A stretch of DNA of 62,959 nt from Lysobacterales bacterium (GCA_002632325.1 NSJK01000019.1:1-62959); one strand, 5' to 3'. Shown: positions 29,227-39,167, counted from the stretch's first letter. Numbers and translations are program-made. The notes: a model not told the origin generated them from the letters alone.

Positions 29227-31170
29227 TCAGCCGCGACCGCCCTTCGAGCGGAACTCGGCAATGCGACTGTCGATCTGATCGAGCAAGGGTTCGATCGCTT
29301 CGCGTGCTTTCTCGGCCGCATTGAGGCTGGTGAAGTTGACCTGGTCGCCACCGCTGCGCCACAGGATGCTGCGGTCGGACACGCGGTAGGCGCGCACGCC
29401 AAGCTGCACCGTGTACAGCGTCGAGGACTGGCCGTAGTAGTTCATCTGCTGCGTGCCGACCGGGCGCGCATGCACGAACACCACCGCATCGGCCTTGCCG
29501 GCCAGTGCGCGCAGGTCGGGCGAATCGCCATGACCGCGACCGCCTTCGATGACGCGGAAGCCACGGCTTTGCAGCAGGTCGACCAACGCATCCTCGGCAG
29601 GTGCGGAGATCACGTCGTCACCGCTGGCGACGACGGCGATGGTCGGCACGCGCGGACGCGGCGGCGCGGCCGGCTTGCTCGGCTGCGTGGCTGTTGCCAC
29701 CTGCACCGGATTGGCGGCCGCATCGGCGGCGGCCTGCGCGGCCGGCAGATCACGCAGCGCATCGACGCCAGCCTGCGAGGCGCGCGCGGCCGGTGCGCCC
29801 GTGGCATCGGTCGTGGCACTGCTTGCCGGCGTTTGCGCTGCAAGCGCATCCGCGCTCGTCGGCGCCGTAGTCGCCGGGGTGGTTGTTGCCGGCATGGTGC
29901 CCGTTGCGGCAGTCGCAGTCGCGGCTGTGGTGGTCGTTGCAGGTGCCGTGGTCGGCGTCGTGCCCGCGACGAGGTTGGCAGTCGGCGCTGCCGGCTGGCC
30001 GAACAGACTCGCAAGGAACGGTACTTGACCGCGCATCGCAAACGCACCGCCACCCACGGCAAGCAACGCGATTGCGGCGATTGCCCATGGCAATACAGGA
30101 TTGCGCTGCGCTTGACCGTGTACCAGCGTCTTGCGCTCGAGTACCGAGGCGTGAGCGGCACCACCCGTTACCGGCGGAGGAGACGGCTGACCGCTGGTGG
30201 TGACGTGCGTGTTGGCCTGTGCACCGAGCGAGGGGATCGGCGTGCGCGGCGTCTGCGGCAGCGCGACCTGGCCCGAGGCAGGCGTCTTCTGGCCGATCAT
30301 CGTCGCCGCAGCGGCCGACAGCTTGGTCTGCACCGTGATCGGGCCACCCTTGGCCACCAGCGGATGTTTGCCGAGTTCGTCGACCAGCTCATGGCAGTTC
30401 TGGTAACGATCGGCCGGATCCTTGGCGATCATCTTCGCCAGCACAGCCGCGATCTGCGGATCGACGTCCTGATTGAGGCTGCGCACGTCGGGGATTTCGG
30501 CCTTGACGACTTCAAGCATGAGGCCAAGCGGAGACTCGTCGTTGAACGGCATCTTGCCGGCCAGCATCTCGAACAGCACGATGCCGAGTGAGAAGATGTC
30601 CGAACGCTGATCGACCGGCTTGCCCAGGCACACCTCGGGTGAGAGATAGCCCGGCGTGCCGACGAATTCTCCGGTGGTGGTGAGCTTCTTGGACAGATCC
30701 TGATTCGACAGCGCGATGCCGAAGTCGGCGATCTTGACCGCGCCACGACTGGTGATCATGAGGTTGCCGGGCTTGATGTCGCGATGCACGACGCCGCGAT
30801 CATGCGCAGTCGCCAGACCCGCCGCGGTCTGCTGGATCACCTTGGCAGCCTGTTCCACGCTCAGGCGATGGTCGCGCTTGAGCATCGAACCCAGCGACTC
30901 TCCTTCGACGAACTCCATCACGAAGAAGGTCTGGCCTTCGTCTTCGCCGATGAAGTAGATCTGGATGATGTGTGGATCGTTGAGCGCGGCCATGCTGCGG
31001 GCTTCGCGCAGGAAACGCTCCTTGATCGCTGCGTCGTGTGCCAGCGACTCGGCCAGCACCTTGATCGCGACGTAACGGTTGAGCGACGCCTCGTAGCCCT
31101 TGTAGACCACACCCATTCCGCCGCGGCCCAGTTCGGCGACGATGTCGTAATGGCCCAAACGCGTTTTCAT
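29227..31170 (-). CDS. Membrane-anchored Ser/Thr protein kinase (Hanks type)
   Basis: 647 aa. Kinase domain 1-270: Gly loop 15-22 (GRGGMGVV), Lys37, HRD with Asp131, DFG 149-151, GTPGYLSPE. A juxtamembrane region is followed by a transmembrane helix (PVLPWAIAAIALLAVGGGA), then a low-complexity Ala/Thr/Pro stretch, then a folded C-terminal domain of about 130 residues in the periplasm (VPTIAVVASGDDVISAPAED on). It probably senses something outside and phosphorylates cytoplasmic proteins. GAGGAG ribosome site fixes the start. The extracellular domain is not a PASTA domain. Confidence 0.93.
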   Translation of the reverse strand: MKTRLGHYDIVAELGRGGMGVVYKGYEASLNRYVAIKVLAESLAHDAAIKERFLREARSMAALNDPHIIQIYFIGEDEGQTFFVMEFVEGESLGSMLKRDHRLSVEQAAKVIQQTAAGLATAHDRGVVHRDIKPGNLMITSRGAVKIADFGIALSNQDLSKKLTTTGEFVGTPGYLSPEVCLGKPVDQRSDIFSLGIVLFEMLAGKMPFNDESPLGLMLEVVKAEIPDVRSLNQDVDPQIAAVLAKMIAKDPADRYQNCHELVDELGKHPLVAKGGPITVQTKLSAAAATMIGQKTPASGQVALPQTPRTPIPSLGAQANTHVTTSGQPSPPPVTGGAAHASVLERKTLVHGQAQRNPVLPWAIAAIALLAVGGGAFAMRGQVPFLASLFGQPAAPTANLVAGTTPTTAPATTTTAATATAATGTMPATTTPATTAPTSADALAAQTPASSATTDATGAPAARASQAGVDALRDLPAAQAAADAAANPVQVATATQPSKPAAPPRPRVPTIAVVASGDDVISAPAEDALVDLLQSRGFRVIEGGRGHGDSPDLRALAGKADAVVFVHARPVGTQQMNYYGQSSTLYTVQLGVRAYRVSDRSILWRSGGDQVNFTSLNAAEKAREAIEPLLDQIDSRIAEFRSKGGRG

Positions 31171-31553
31171 GGCACTCCTCGGGACGATGCCCAGTAGATG
31201 AATGACCAGAACGCGACATCGCGTTCCTGGCCCGGCGGTGACTGGCTGTTGTCGGGCCGGTGACGCGCCTTGCGGCACCGACCCGGCGGACTCCTGTCAC
31301 CGTTGCGGCAAATCCTACACCGCTCTCCAAATGCCGTACGCGGAACCTTTCGGCGTGCCTCCCGACAGACTGCTCACGGAACGGATGTGATGCGGTCGAC
31401 ATTTTGGCCGGACGGCGCGGTCCGAACCAGCGCCGCTACACTGATCGGGCGTGCCCGACACGGATTTCCCATGCGACTTCGTCCCGCAGTCCCGGCGTTT
31501 CCCGCCTCATCCACCGCCATCATGGTGCGCTGCGGTGTCGATGGGGCGAACGC
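31171..31553. other. Divergent intergenic region, kinase / membrane protein
   Basis: About 380 bp with no convincing gene; open frames here are low-quality and have no ribosome site. It must carry both divergent promoters. Candidates are GC-TACACT at 31437-31442 on the plus strand and TAGGAT at 31312-31317 on the minus strand, neither with a good -35. Confidence 0.4.
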
Positions 31554-32984
31554 ATGAGGCAGACGGGCAGCCGCACTGCATGGCTGTGGGCCGGTTTGCT
31601 GGCGCTTTGGCTCCTCGGCAGCCTGCGTGTCTTCATGTTGTGGTCGCAGCATCCGCTTGAGGCCTACGCCAACAGCTACGACCAGACCCGCTACATGAGC
31701 TGTTTCGGCATCGAGCCGGCGCGTGCAATCGACGCCGCAAGGCAGCGCAACAGCCCGCAGGCGCCGTTTGCAAACTTCCGTTTCAGCGCCGACGTCGAAC
31801 CGATCTGCTATTGGTCGAGTGAGCTGGCGTTCACCGCGACGACGGCGGCGCTCTGGAAGGTCGCCGAACTACTCGGCGGTTCACCGCACCACGATGTGCG
31901 TTGGATCGGCGTGCTGCGCTGGCTGGTCGTGCTGCTGATTTCACTCGCACTCGCACGTGCCTGGATCGCACGCGGGCAGCCCTTGTTCGCGCTTGCCAAT
32001 ACGGCCTTGGTGCCGCTGCTGTTCGCCGATCCGGGCAACACGCTGTATCTCGACACTTTCTATGCCGAATTCACGGCCTTGACTGCGGCATGGTTGATGG
32101 TCGCGCTGGTATTTCTGTGGCGAGACGCGGACTTGCGGAGTTGGCGATGGGGGTTGCTCGCGATCGCTGCCTTCCTGCTGGCCATCAGCAAGATCCAGCA
32201 TCTGTTGTTGCCGCTGGCCTTGGCGCTGGCCGTGCTGCTGCTCGATGCCTGGCGTGGTCGGCGACTGGCCTGGCGTGGCATGGCGCTGCTGTTTGGCGCG
32301 ATCTGCGGACTGTGGCTGCAGGTGGTGCAACTGCATCGCAGTGATCCGCTGATCGAGACGATCGACCAGTACAACCGCGCCGATGTGGTGTTCACGGCGC
32401 TGCTGCCGTTTGCCGATGATCGTGTCGCGTTGCTCGACACGCTGCACATCGATCCTGCCTGTGTGCGCTACAGCGGCTTTCGTGCCTGGCAGTTTCCCGA
32501 TCTGCCCGAGCGCGTCTGTCTGGGCCTCGCCGATTTCTCGCGTGCCGCGCAATTGCGCGTGCTCGTGACTGAGCCGCGCCTGACCCTGCGCATGCTCGGC
32601 CATGGCGTGCTTGCACTCGATCCGTGGGTCGCAGGCAATGTGGGTCAGATCGAGGGTGGGGAATTTGCGCAGATCCCGCGCCTCGTCAGCGTTGGCCGCT
32701 TGCTGCAAGCCGTGCCGATCGTGCAGATTCTCCTGCTAGCGCTGCCCTTGTTGGCGTGGATTGCGCTCGCTTGGCGCGCACGTGCGAGCCGCGGCAGTCT
32801 TGCCTTGGATTTCTGCAGCCTGACCGTATTGACGATGCTGGCGACCTTTGCCGTGACAATCCTCGGCGACGGACTCGCCGATGTCGCCAAGCAAGGACAT
32901 CTGGTGATCAATGTCGCACTGGCCTGGTTTGTCTGCACCACGGTCATCCTGATCGGGAAGTTCGGACGCGCGTTGCAAGCGTGA
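31554..32984 (+). CDS. Polytopic membrane protein, possible GT-C glycosyltransferase
   Basis: 476 aa with about 9-11 hydrophobic segments. After the first helix comes a large hydrophilic loop (residues about 30-100), and an acidic stretch DPGNTLYLDTFYAEF lies beside a helix. A second large loop (about 260-370) contains Cys pairs and tryptophans. This resembles GT-C enzymes with catalytic acids in periplasmic loops, but no family match is certain. The start follows the most plausible first helix; the open frame upstream is rejected because it lacks protein-like character. Confidence 0.75.
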   Translation: MRQTGSRTAWLWAGLLALWLLGSLRVFMLWSQHPLEAYANSYDQTRYMSCFGIEPARAIDAARQRNSPQAPFANFRFSADVEPICYWSSELAFTATTAALWKVAELLGGSPHHDVRWIGVLRWLVVLLISLALARAWIARGQPLFALANTALVPLLFADPGNTLYLDTFYAEFTALTAAWLMVALVFLWRDADLRSWRWGLLAIAAFLLAISKIQHLLLPLALALAVLLLDAWRGRRLAWRGMALLFGAICGLWLQVVQLHRSDPLIETIDQYNRADVVFTALLPFADDRVALLDTLHIDPACVRYSGFRAWQFPDLPERVCLGLADFSRAAQLRVLVTEPRLTLRMLGHGVLALDPWVAGNVGQIEGGEFAQIPRLVSVGRLLQAVPIVQILLLALPLLAWIALAWRARASRGSLALDFCSLTVLTMLATFAVTILGDGLADVAKQGHLVINVALAWFVCTTVILIGKFGRALQA

Positions 32985-33175
32985 TCCGCGCGCTGCGTGG
33001 CGGCGGTTCGTGCCTGCCCGGGATGCGCCGCCGTAATCGGCAATTTCGCGAATTGCACGTGGAGGGAAATCCCGCTGCGGCCGGTGATGCCAGAAGCTGT
33101 GCCAGGGCTCGACGGTCTCTGCTGCCTTGTGTACCGCCGCAATCAAAGGCTGCAGCGCCTTGTTGATGGGTTCCT

Positions 33176-33793
33176 TCAAGCGTTGCCCTGATCCACGCCG
33201 TGATGCAGTCCGTGGAACGGGGCGTACCAACTGCGCAGACGGTCGATGTCGCCCGCCATGTCGGCGCTGGTGTGGAACAGCGGGCCAAGCACGATCGAGC
33301 GGCTTGGATAGTCGAACGCGACCGGAAAAATCGGCACGTCGGCATCGTGCGCGATATGCCAGAAGCCGCTGCGCCACTGCGCGACGCGCTTGCGCGTGCC
33401 TTCGGGCGCCATGCCGAGCCAGAGCTGTCCGGCTGCGGCAAAGCGCGCCACCATTTGCTCGACCACGCCATGTGCGGCAGCGCGCTCGACCGGAATCCCG
33501 CCGAGCTTGCGCAGCAACCAACCGAGCGGGCCGCGGAACAGTTCGGCCTTGCCCATGAAGGCGAGATCAGCACCGAGCGCAACCTTGAAGATCAGACCCC
33601 AATAGCCATCCCACCAGCTGCTGTGCGGCGCCGCGATCATCACCAGCCTGGGCACATCGGGAAATTCACCGCGCAATTGCCAACCACAGTGCCGCAACCA
33701 CCAGGTACACCAACGTCGCCCCGCGTGCTGCGGCAACTGCGGCATCGAAGCCGGCAGCGGCACCAGCGGCGATGGACTCACTCGCTGCTCCAA
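33176..33793 (-). CDS. 1-acyl-sn-glycerol-3-phosphate acyltransferase-like protein
   Basis: 205 aa. Motif I HSSWWD (an H-x4-D box), motif III APEGTRKR, and FPVAFDYPSRS near the end. Compact PlsC-fold without an obvious N-terminal helix. It probably acylates lysophosphatidate or a related lipid at the inner membrane. Its start lies 16 bp inside the arfB gene, so it is co-translated with it. Confidence 0.88.
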   Translation of the reverse strand: MEQRVSPSPLVPLPASMPQLPQHAGRRWCTWWLRHCGWQLRGEFPDVPRLVMIAAPHSSWWDGYWGLIFKVALGADLAFMGKAELFRGPLGWLLRKLGGIPVERAAAHGVVEQMVARFAAAGQLWLGMAPEGTRKRVAQWRSGFWHIAHDADVPIFPVAFDYPSRSIVLGPLFHTSADMAGDIDRLRSWYAPFHGLHHGVDQGNA

Positions 33794-34203
33794 TTCGATC
33801 GTCCGCGGTTGCGCTTGATCGATGCGCGCGATTTCTTGGCCTCGATGCGGCGCTCCTTCGATGCGCGCGTGGGCCGCGTGGCAACCCGATGCTTGGGCAC
33901 GACGAGTGCGGCACGCACGAGTGCAGCGAGGCGCTCACGTGCATCGATGCGATTCTTGGCCTGATCGCGGAAGCGCTGCGCCTGAATCACCAGCACGCCC
34001 TCGGCGGTGACGCGGCGGTCGCGCCGCGCAAGCAGCCGCGTGCGCAGAGCCTCATCGAGCGCAGACGAACGCGCGATGTCGAAACGCAGCTCGACCGCGC
34101 TCGACACCTTGTTGACGTTCTGTCCGCCAGCGCCCGTCGCCCGCACGAACTTCTCGATCAATTCGTCCTCGGGAATGCTGACGATGCCATCAATGTCGAG
34201 CAT
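33778..34203 (-). CDS. arfB: Peptidyl-tRNA hydrolase ArfB (ribosome rescue)
   Basis: 141 aa. The release-factor GGQ motif is in TGAGGQNVNKVSSAVELR, close to the N-terminus, followed by the long basic C-terminal tail (KERRIEAKKSRASIKRNRGR) that enters the mRNA channel of stalled ribosomes. It releases nascent peptide from ribosomes on non-stop mRNA. Follows the lipoprotein gene by 14 bp and overlaps the acyltransferase. Confidence 0.95.
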   Translation of the reverse strand: MLDIDGIVSIPEDELIEKFVRATGAGGQNVNKVSSAVELRFDIARSSALDEALRTRLLARRDRRVTAEGVLVIQAQRFRDQAKNRIDARERLAALVRAALVVPKHRVATRPTRASKERRIEAKKSRASIKRNRGRSNWSSE

Positions 34204-34217
34204 GTGCGGAGTCCGGC

Positions 34218-34949
34218 TCAGTTCGTCCGTGCTTCCTGCAGCGCGCGCTCGCCACCGCTGATGATGCCCTTGGCGCCGCGTGCGACCATCTCGATCTGCT
34301 GCGGTGTCAGGTTCGCTTCATTGGCGAGCGTACCCTGCGCGCGGGTGACGTAAGCTTCGCAATAGTTGGCAAAGCGCTGCAATGCCACCGGTGCATTGAC
34401 GGCGGCGGCCTTGCTCTTGGCGGTCTTGCATACCTCGCCGGCTTCCTTCAGCAGCGCGCGGGTGGTGCCGATATCGGTCATCGGGCCGGTGACCTGCGCA
34501 GTCGTGCGCGGCGAATTGTTGAGTACGGCCCGCGGCGGCATCGACGCTTGGGCTGCCTGCGCCATTGTTCTGGCTTCGGCCGGGTCATGACCATCGATCA
34601 GGGCCATCACCCGGCGCACGACCGCAGGCGCAACGACATCTTCGAAGCTGAACTTGGCCGGGTTGCGTGCAGGGTCCCCGAGCCAGTTTTCGAGATGTTT
34701 GCGACAGATGTTTCTGCCTTCGCTTTCTGCGGCAAGACTGGCCGGCAGGCCGAGGATCAGCGTGGCGTCGCCCGACCACGCGCGCAGGCATTGCGTGGTG
34801 GCGACACTGATCGGCGCCACTGTATTGCTGCGTGGGCGCTCATCCTGGAAAAGGGTGTGCAGCTGCTCGTCGGTTGGCGACCGCGTATGTGTGCAGGCGG
34901 TGAGGCCCGCAAGGCTGGCGACAAGTACGAACAGGGCGGTGGGTTTCAT
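34218..34949 (-). CDS. Lipoprotein of unknown function
   Basis: 243 aa. Lipobox LTAC (Cys19) after a short signal sequence; Thr at +2 suggests outer-membrane sorting. The mature protein is mostly helical with several Cys (TTQCLRAW, RNICRKH, GEVCKTAK, ANYCEAY), possibly disulphide-bonded in the periplasm. No family recognised. Lies 75 bp after ubiB and 14 bp before arfB on the same strand. Confidence 0.75.
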   Translation of the reverse strand: MKPTALFVLVASLAGLTACTHTRSPTDEQLHTLFQDERPRSNTVAPISVATTQCLRAWSGDATLILGLPASLAAESEGRNICRKHLENWLGDPARNPAKFSFEDVVAPAVVRRVMALIDGHDPAEARTMAQAAQASMPPRAVLNNSPRTTAQVTGPMTDIGTTRALLKEAGEVCKTAKSKAAAVNAPVALQRFANYCEAYVTRAQGTLANEANLTPQQIEMVARGAKGIISGGERALQEARTN

Positions 34950-35024
34950 GCATTACCTCGATTTGGCAATCCGCTTCCGTTCGGGAGCGGGTGTCGAACT
35001 GTGGACGTGGTCGGCGCATGACAT

Positions 35025-36596
35025 TCAGCGCAGCGCCAGCACCCAGCAGATGGAAATGGCAGACAAGGCAACGATCACGCACAGGGCAATGAGCAGGCGC
35101 TGGTTCTGCCGTGAGCGCGCAGCGAGCTGCTTCAGATCATCGGAGGCGAGGCGAAGTTCCATTCCGCCTTGTGTCGCCTGCGTCAGCCAGGCATGCACGA
35201 GCTGGGGCATCTCCGGCGCTGCTGCGAGCCACTCGGGAACGCGCCGACGCAGCGCCTTGAGCATCGCACGCGGCCCGCGGCGCTTGCGCCAGATGCCTTC
35301 CAGTACGGGCTGCGCGGTGGCCCAGATGTCGATCTTGGGATGCAGCAGGCGGCCCACGCCCTCGATGTTCAGCAGAGTCTTCTGCATGAGGATGAGTTGC
35401 GGCTGCAGCGTCAGCTGATGCGCGCGTGCGACCTGAAACAACTTGATCACCACCTCCGCCAGCGAGATTTCGCTCAAAGGGCGGGTGAAGTAAGGCTCGC
35501 AGACCGTGCGCACTGCGGCTTCCAGCTCGTCCAGCCGCGCTTCGGTCGGCATCCAGCCTGCGCGCACGTGCAGTTCGGCGATGCGCGCGTAATCGCGGCG
35601 GAACAAGGCGAGGAAGTTCTCGGCCAACCAGTACTGGTCCTTCTCAGGCAGCGAGCCGACAATGCCGAAATCCAGCGCGATGAAGCGCGGGTCGCGCGGT
35701 CGCGCGGGATCGACCCAGATGTTGCCCGCGTGCGCGTCGGCGTGGAAGAAATTGTCGCGAAACACCTGGGTGTAGAACAGGCGCACGCCTTTCTCGGCGA
35801 GCGCGACGCGATCGATACCGGCCGCATCGAGCGCGGCAAGATCATCGACCGGAATCCCGTGCACGCGTTCGAGCGTGAGCACGCGCTCGCTGGTGTGCGA
35901 CCAGATCACCTCGGGCACATAGAGGTCGGGCGAATCAGCGAAATTGCGCCGCAGAAGGCTCGCATTCGCGCCCTCGCGCTGCAGGTCAAGCTCGTTGCGC
36001 AAGGTGGTGGCGATCTCGTCGACCACCTCGCGCGGGCGGATCTTGTCGGCATTGGGATGCAGGCGCTCGACCACGGCCGCACCCGCGCGCAGCAAGGCGA
36101 TGTCCGCGTCGATGCGCGCATCGATGTCGGGACGCAGCACCTTGACGACCACCTCGCGCCCGTCGGCGAGCGCTGCCGCATGCACCTGCGCGATCGAAGC
36201 CGAGGCGAGCGGCGCATCATCAAAGCGTGCGTAGCGCTGTGCGATCGGCGCGCCGAGCGCGGTCTCGATCTGGCTGCGCGCGAGCGCGGACGGGAACGGT
36301 GCGACGCGATCCTGCAGTTGGGTCAAAGCCTGGGCGACATCGTCGGGCAACAGATCGCGGCGGGTCGAGAGGATCTGTCCGAACTTGACGAAGATCGGGC
36401 CGAGTTCGGTCAGTGCCAGCACCAGTCGTTCACCGCGCGGCAGCGCGCGCAGTGCTGCCGGCGTGCCGGCGCCGAGCACCCGCAGCAACGCGAACGGGCG
36501 TGGGCGCCGGGCAGCCGGCAGCAATTCGTCGATGCGATGACGCGCGAGCACGCGCGCGATGCGCAACAAGCGCGGCAACTGGTGCAATGGCGTCAT
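35025..36596 (-). CDS. ubiB: Ubiquinone biosynthesis accessory factor UbiB
   Basis: 523 aa ADCK/ABC1-family atypical kinase-like protein. The KxGQ motif is in [11 protein letters not shown]; the atypical ATP-binding part is SIAQVHAA with [10 protein letters not shown], and further on [11 protein letters not shown] and LDFGIVG. Two C-terminal hydrophobic helices ([21 protein letters not shown]) anchor it. It supports ubiquinone synthesis, probably as an ATPase that helps release lipid intermediates. Overlaps ubiJ by 4 bp. No ubiE lies next to them. Confidence 0.94.
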   Translation of the reverse strand: MTPLHQLPRLLRIARVLARHRIDELLPAARRPRPFALLRVLGAGTPAALRALPRGERLVLALTELGPIFVKFGQILSTRRDLLPDDVAQALTQLQDRVAPFPSALARSQIETALGAPIAQRYARFDDAPLASASIAQVHAAALADGREVVVKVLRPDIDARIDADIALLRAGAAVVERLHPNADKIRPREVVDEIATTLRNELDLQREGANASLLRRNFADSPDLYVPEVIWSHTSERVLTLERVHGIPVDDLAALDAAGIDRVALAEKGVRLFYTQVFRDNFFHADAHAGNIWVDPARPRDPRFIALDFGIVGSLPEKDQYWLAENFLALFRRDYARIAELHVRAGWMPTEARLDELEAAVRTVCEPYFTRPLSEISLAEVVIKLFQVARAHQLTLQPQLILMQKTLLNIEGVGRLLHPKIDIWATAQPVLEGIWRKRRGPRAMLKALRRRVPEWLAAAPEMPQLVHAWLTQATQGGMELRLASDDLKQLAARSRQNQRLLIALCVIVALSAISICWVLALR

Positions 36597-37240
36597 GCGC
36601 GACGGTTTCCGTGCTGGCGCGTGAGGCGCTCGAATCGCGCCGCCAACCGATCGCCGCGTTCGCGGATTGCGTCGACCTCATCGAGGAAGGTTTCGAGTTC
36701 CGCACGCGGCACGAGGTCGCGGCCTTCCTCGGTCAAGAACTCGACCCCATCCCGAAGCAGGCTGTCCGCCGCACCACGCGTGCTGCGCAATGCCGCACGC
36801 AGGCCACGCGCAATCTGGAATCCAAGCACGTCGCCGAACACCTCGGCGAAAGCGGCATCGAAGTCGGGCGCAAACCGTGAGGCGATTTGCTCAAGACGAC
36901 GCGCCAGATCCGCGTCACCGGCAATCTGCACCTGCCCGGCGGGAGCGGTTTCACCGCGACGCAAGGCCATGGCCAGGAGGCTGCCCGGTGTCGCATTCAC
37001 GCGCAGGGCAGACTCGCCACCAAAGCCCGGTCCCACGCGCAATTGATCACGCTCGACTGCAATGCGCAGCGCTGGCAGGCCCGTGCCCGGTTCGAGCGTG
37101 ACCGCGCGACCATCGAGCGTGCGCAGGCGCTCGCGCGTCTCCGGATCGAGATCGACGAGCCGGTTGAGCGCAGCTTCGAGCAGGCGACCGAGCGTCACGA
37201 ACAGCGGACGCGGCGTGGAAGGGGTGGCGTTGGCAGACAT
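36593..37240 (-). CDS. ubiJ: Ubiquinone biosynthesis accessory factor UbiJ
   Basis: 215 aa. SCP2-like lipid-binding domain in the N-terminal half ([33 protein letters not shown]) and a C-terminal helical region ([41 protein letters not shown]). It carries ubiquinone intermediates to the soluble Ubi complex. The frame is open for another 1.4 kb upstream, but ATG at 37240 gives the family length, and the upstream part is antisense to the hydrolase gene. Confidence 0.92.
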   Translation of the reverse strand: MSANATPSTPRPLFVTLGRLLEAALNRLVDLDPETRERLRTLDGRAVTLEPGTGLPALRIAVERDQLRVGPGFGGESALRVNATPGSLLAMALRRGETAPAGQVQIAGDADLARRLEQIASRFAPDFDAAFAEVFGDVLGFQIARGLRAALRSTRGAADSLLRDGVEFLTEEGRDLVPRAELETFLDEVDAIRERGDRLAARFERLTRQHGNRRA

Positions 37241-37345
37241 GGTCGGCGATTCTACCTGTGCGTCCGGCCGGACGTGGCCTTCAGACACGGCCCAGGCTCG
37301 ATTGCCCAGGGTTGCGCTTCGCTTCGTCACCACGGAACCCGCCCG

Positions 37346-38782
37346 ATGTGCAGGATGTTCGGCTCGCTGATAGCCATTTGCCTTGCCGTGATGTGCCTGC
37401 AAGCCCGCGCGGCGACGCAGGAAATCTCCGGTCAGTTGGCCTCGGGCGCGTGGTATCGCATCGCCGTGCCCGAGGGCTGGCAGGCGGGTGGCGTGATCGT
37501 GCTCTACCAACATGGATTCGATTTCAGCACGCCCAGCGGGCCGCCGAGCCTGGGCCCGCTCAAGGATCTGGCTCTGAGCGAAGGTTATGCGGTCGCTGCA
37601 TCGAGCTTTCGCACGCGCGGCTGGGCGCTGTTCCACGCGATCGACGACAACCGCGACCTGCTCGGCGTGTTCGCCCAGCGTGTCGGCATGCCCGGCTACA
37701 TGCTGCCGTTTGGCGGTTCGATGGGTGGTCTGATCGCGTTGCGTCTGGCCGAAGCCGAAGGCTTTCCGCCCGTGCCTGGCGTGTTCACGATGTGTCCGGC
37801 GGCCGCCGGCGCGCGCGTGTGGGATACCGCGATCGACCTGCGCCTGGCTTATGCAACGGTGTGTCGTGATGCGGGGGAGTTGAGCCATGGCGAGGCGCCG
37901 CTGTGGTGGGCATTCAATCTCGACGCAATTCCCGACAACCTGGGTGACCTCTCCAACCTCGCCGGCGTGGTCGACAACGCCCAGGTGATCGAGGCGCTGG
38001 CGCAGATCAATCGTTGTACGGGCCTCAACCTGCCAGCCTACCTGCGCAACGAGTCGATGCGCAGGCGCCTGGCGCAGCTCATGACCTTCAGTCACATCAG
38101 CGACGAGAAGTTCTTCCTCACCAATCTCGGCTATTCGACCTTCGTGCTCGCCGATCTGGTGCGTGCGCCCGACAAGCTCGCCGGGCTCAACCCGTTCATG
38201 ACCGCGGGCGTGGATTACCGCGACGACGCGCAAATCGACGCCGGCATCGAGCGCATCGTCGCCGATCCGCTGGCCTGGCAGGCCTTGCATGCGGCTTCGG
38301 ATTTTCGCGGGCGCATCGGCAGCGCCAAGGTCCTGTCGCTGCACACCAGCAAGGACGAGCTCGTGATCCCGGGCAACGAGGACTACATCCGCGCGGTGCT
38401 CCCGGAGCAGCAGCGCACGCTCGCCATCGTCGCCGAGGATGCGCCGACGCATTGCGGCTTCAATCTCGCCGAAGGCGTCGCGGGCTGGGAAGCGCTGCGC
38501 GCGTGGATCGCCGGTGCACCCCAGCCGCGCGTGAGCGATCTGCAGACGTTGTGCACTTCGCTGCTCGCGCAAGCGCCCGATGCCGGGCCATGCCGTTTCG
38601 ATCCGGCAGCACAGGTGGAGCGCTTCGATGCGGCGGTGCGACCGCGTGCCCTCGCGCCGACTCGGCCTGTCGGGCATTCACGGCATCTGCGACCGCCGCA
38701 CTCATCCGGCGCTTCGCGCCATCTTCTCCCGGCGGGAGAAGGCAAAAGCCGGCCACGCTTCAGCGCGGATCAGGATCCTTGA
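37346..38782 (+). CDS. Secreted alpha/beta hydrolase
   Basis: 478 aa. Signal peptide (residues about 1-22, ending ARA). An alpha/beta-hydrolase core follows, with YQHGFDF as the oxyanion region, GGSMGG as the nucleophile elbow (Ser), and a late His in PTHCGFN. Substrate unknown; esterase or peptidase roles are both possible. Starts at 37346 or 37355. The last 45 residues are unlikely to be native: they run through a REP-like element at 38701-38741 and then overlap the convergent DUF4156 gene by 23 bp. Confidence 0.85.
   Translation: MCRMFGSLIAICLAVMCLQARAATQEISGQLASGAWYRIAVPEGWQAGGVIVLYQHGFDFSTPSGPPSLGPLKDLALSEGYAVAASSFRTRGWALFHAIDDNRDLLGVFAQRVGMPGYMLPFGGSMGGLIALRLAEAEGFPPVPGVFTMCPAAAGARVWDTAIDLRLAYATVCRDAGELSHGEAPLWWAFNLDAIPDNLGDLSNLAGVVDNAQVIEALAQINRCTGLNLPAYLRNESMRRRLAQLMTFSHISDEKFFLTNLGYSTFVLADLVRAPDKLAGLNPFMTAGVDYRDDAQIDAGIERIVADPLAWQALHAASDFRGRIGSAKVLSLHTSKDELVIPGNEDYIRAVLPEQQRTLAIVAEDAPTHCGFNLAEGVAGWEALRAWIAGAPQPRVSDLQTLCTSLLAQAPDAGPCRFDPAAQVERFDAAVRPRALAPTRPVGHSRHLRPPHSSGASRHLLPAGEGKSRPRFSADQDP
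38701..38741. repeat. REP-like double hairpin inside the 3' end of the hydrolase gene
   Basis: Two adjacent hairpins: GGCGC/GCGCC (708-712, 716-720) and CTTCTCCC/GGGAGAAG (723-730, 734-741). The string CTCATCCGGCGCTTCGCGCC resembles a repeat often seen between genes in proteobacteria; that is from memory. It lies within the reading frame, giving the odd C-terminus. Confidence 0.65.
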
Positions 38783-39167
38783 TCGGATAGGTCTGCGTCG
38801 CGCCGCCACGGGCATCACGCCGCTCGATGCGCGTGTTGGTGCTGGCACGACCACAGTGGTAGGCGGCAAAACTCTGCTCGCCGTTGCGAGGATCGCCAAG
38901 CGGCTTGATCGTGTCGGCGCCGATGCTCGCGGCTTCGTTGCGCGCCATCACTTCGAGTTCGTCGCGCACCTTGAGCGTGTTGCGATTGACCGGGCCGACA
39001 TGGTCGAGCACGGAGACAGTGACGCGGCCTTTGTCGACACAGCCGCTGACATCGTCATTCCAGGCGGTGCGAACCTTCTGGCCGCCGGCATCGAGCCGGA
39101 TGCCCCAGGTGCAGGCGCCAAGGAAAGTTGCAGCGAGCACGGGCAGGAGCAGGAGCAAGCGCGGCAT
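38760..39167 (-). CDS. DUF4156 family lipoprotein
   Basis: 135 aa. Lipobox LGAC with Cys19. The mature domain has W-x-D-D-V-S-G-C (disulphide candidate), VRDELEVMARNEAASIGADTI, and a C-terminal GEQSFAAYHC. Family function unknown, envelope located. A GGAG ribosome site supports the start at 39167. Its stop lies inside the 3' end of the convergent hydrolase gene. Confidence 0.88.
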   Translation of the reverse strand: MPRLLLLLPVLAATFLGACTWGIRLDAGGQKVRTAWNDDVSGCVDKGRVTVSVLDHVGPVNRNTLKVRDELEVMARNEAASIGADTIKPLGDPRNGEQSFAAYHCGRASTNTRIERRDARGGATQTYPIKDPDPR

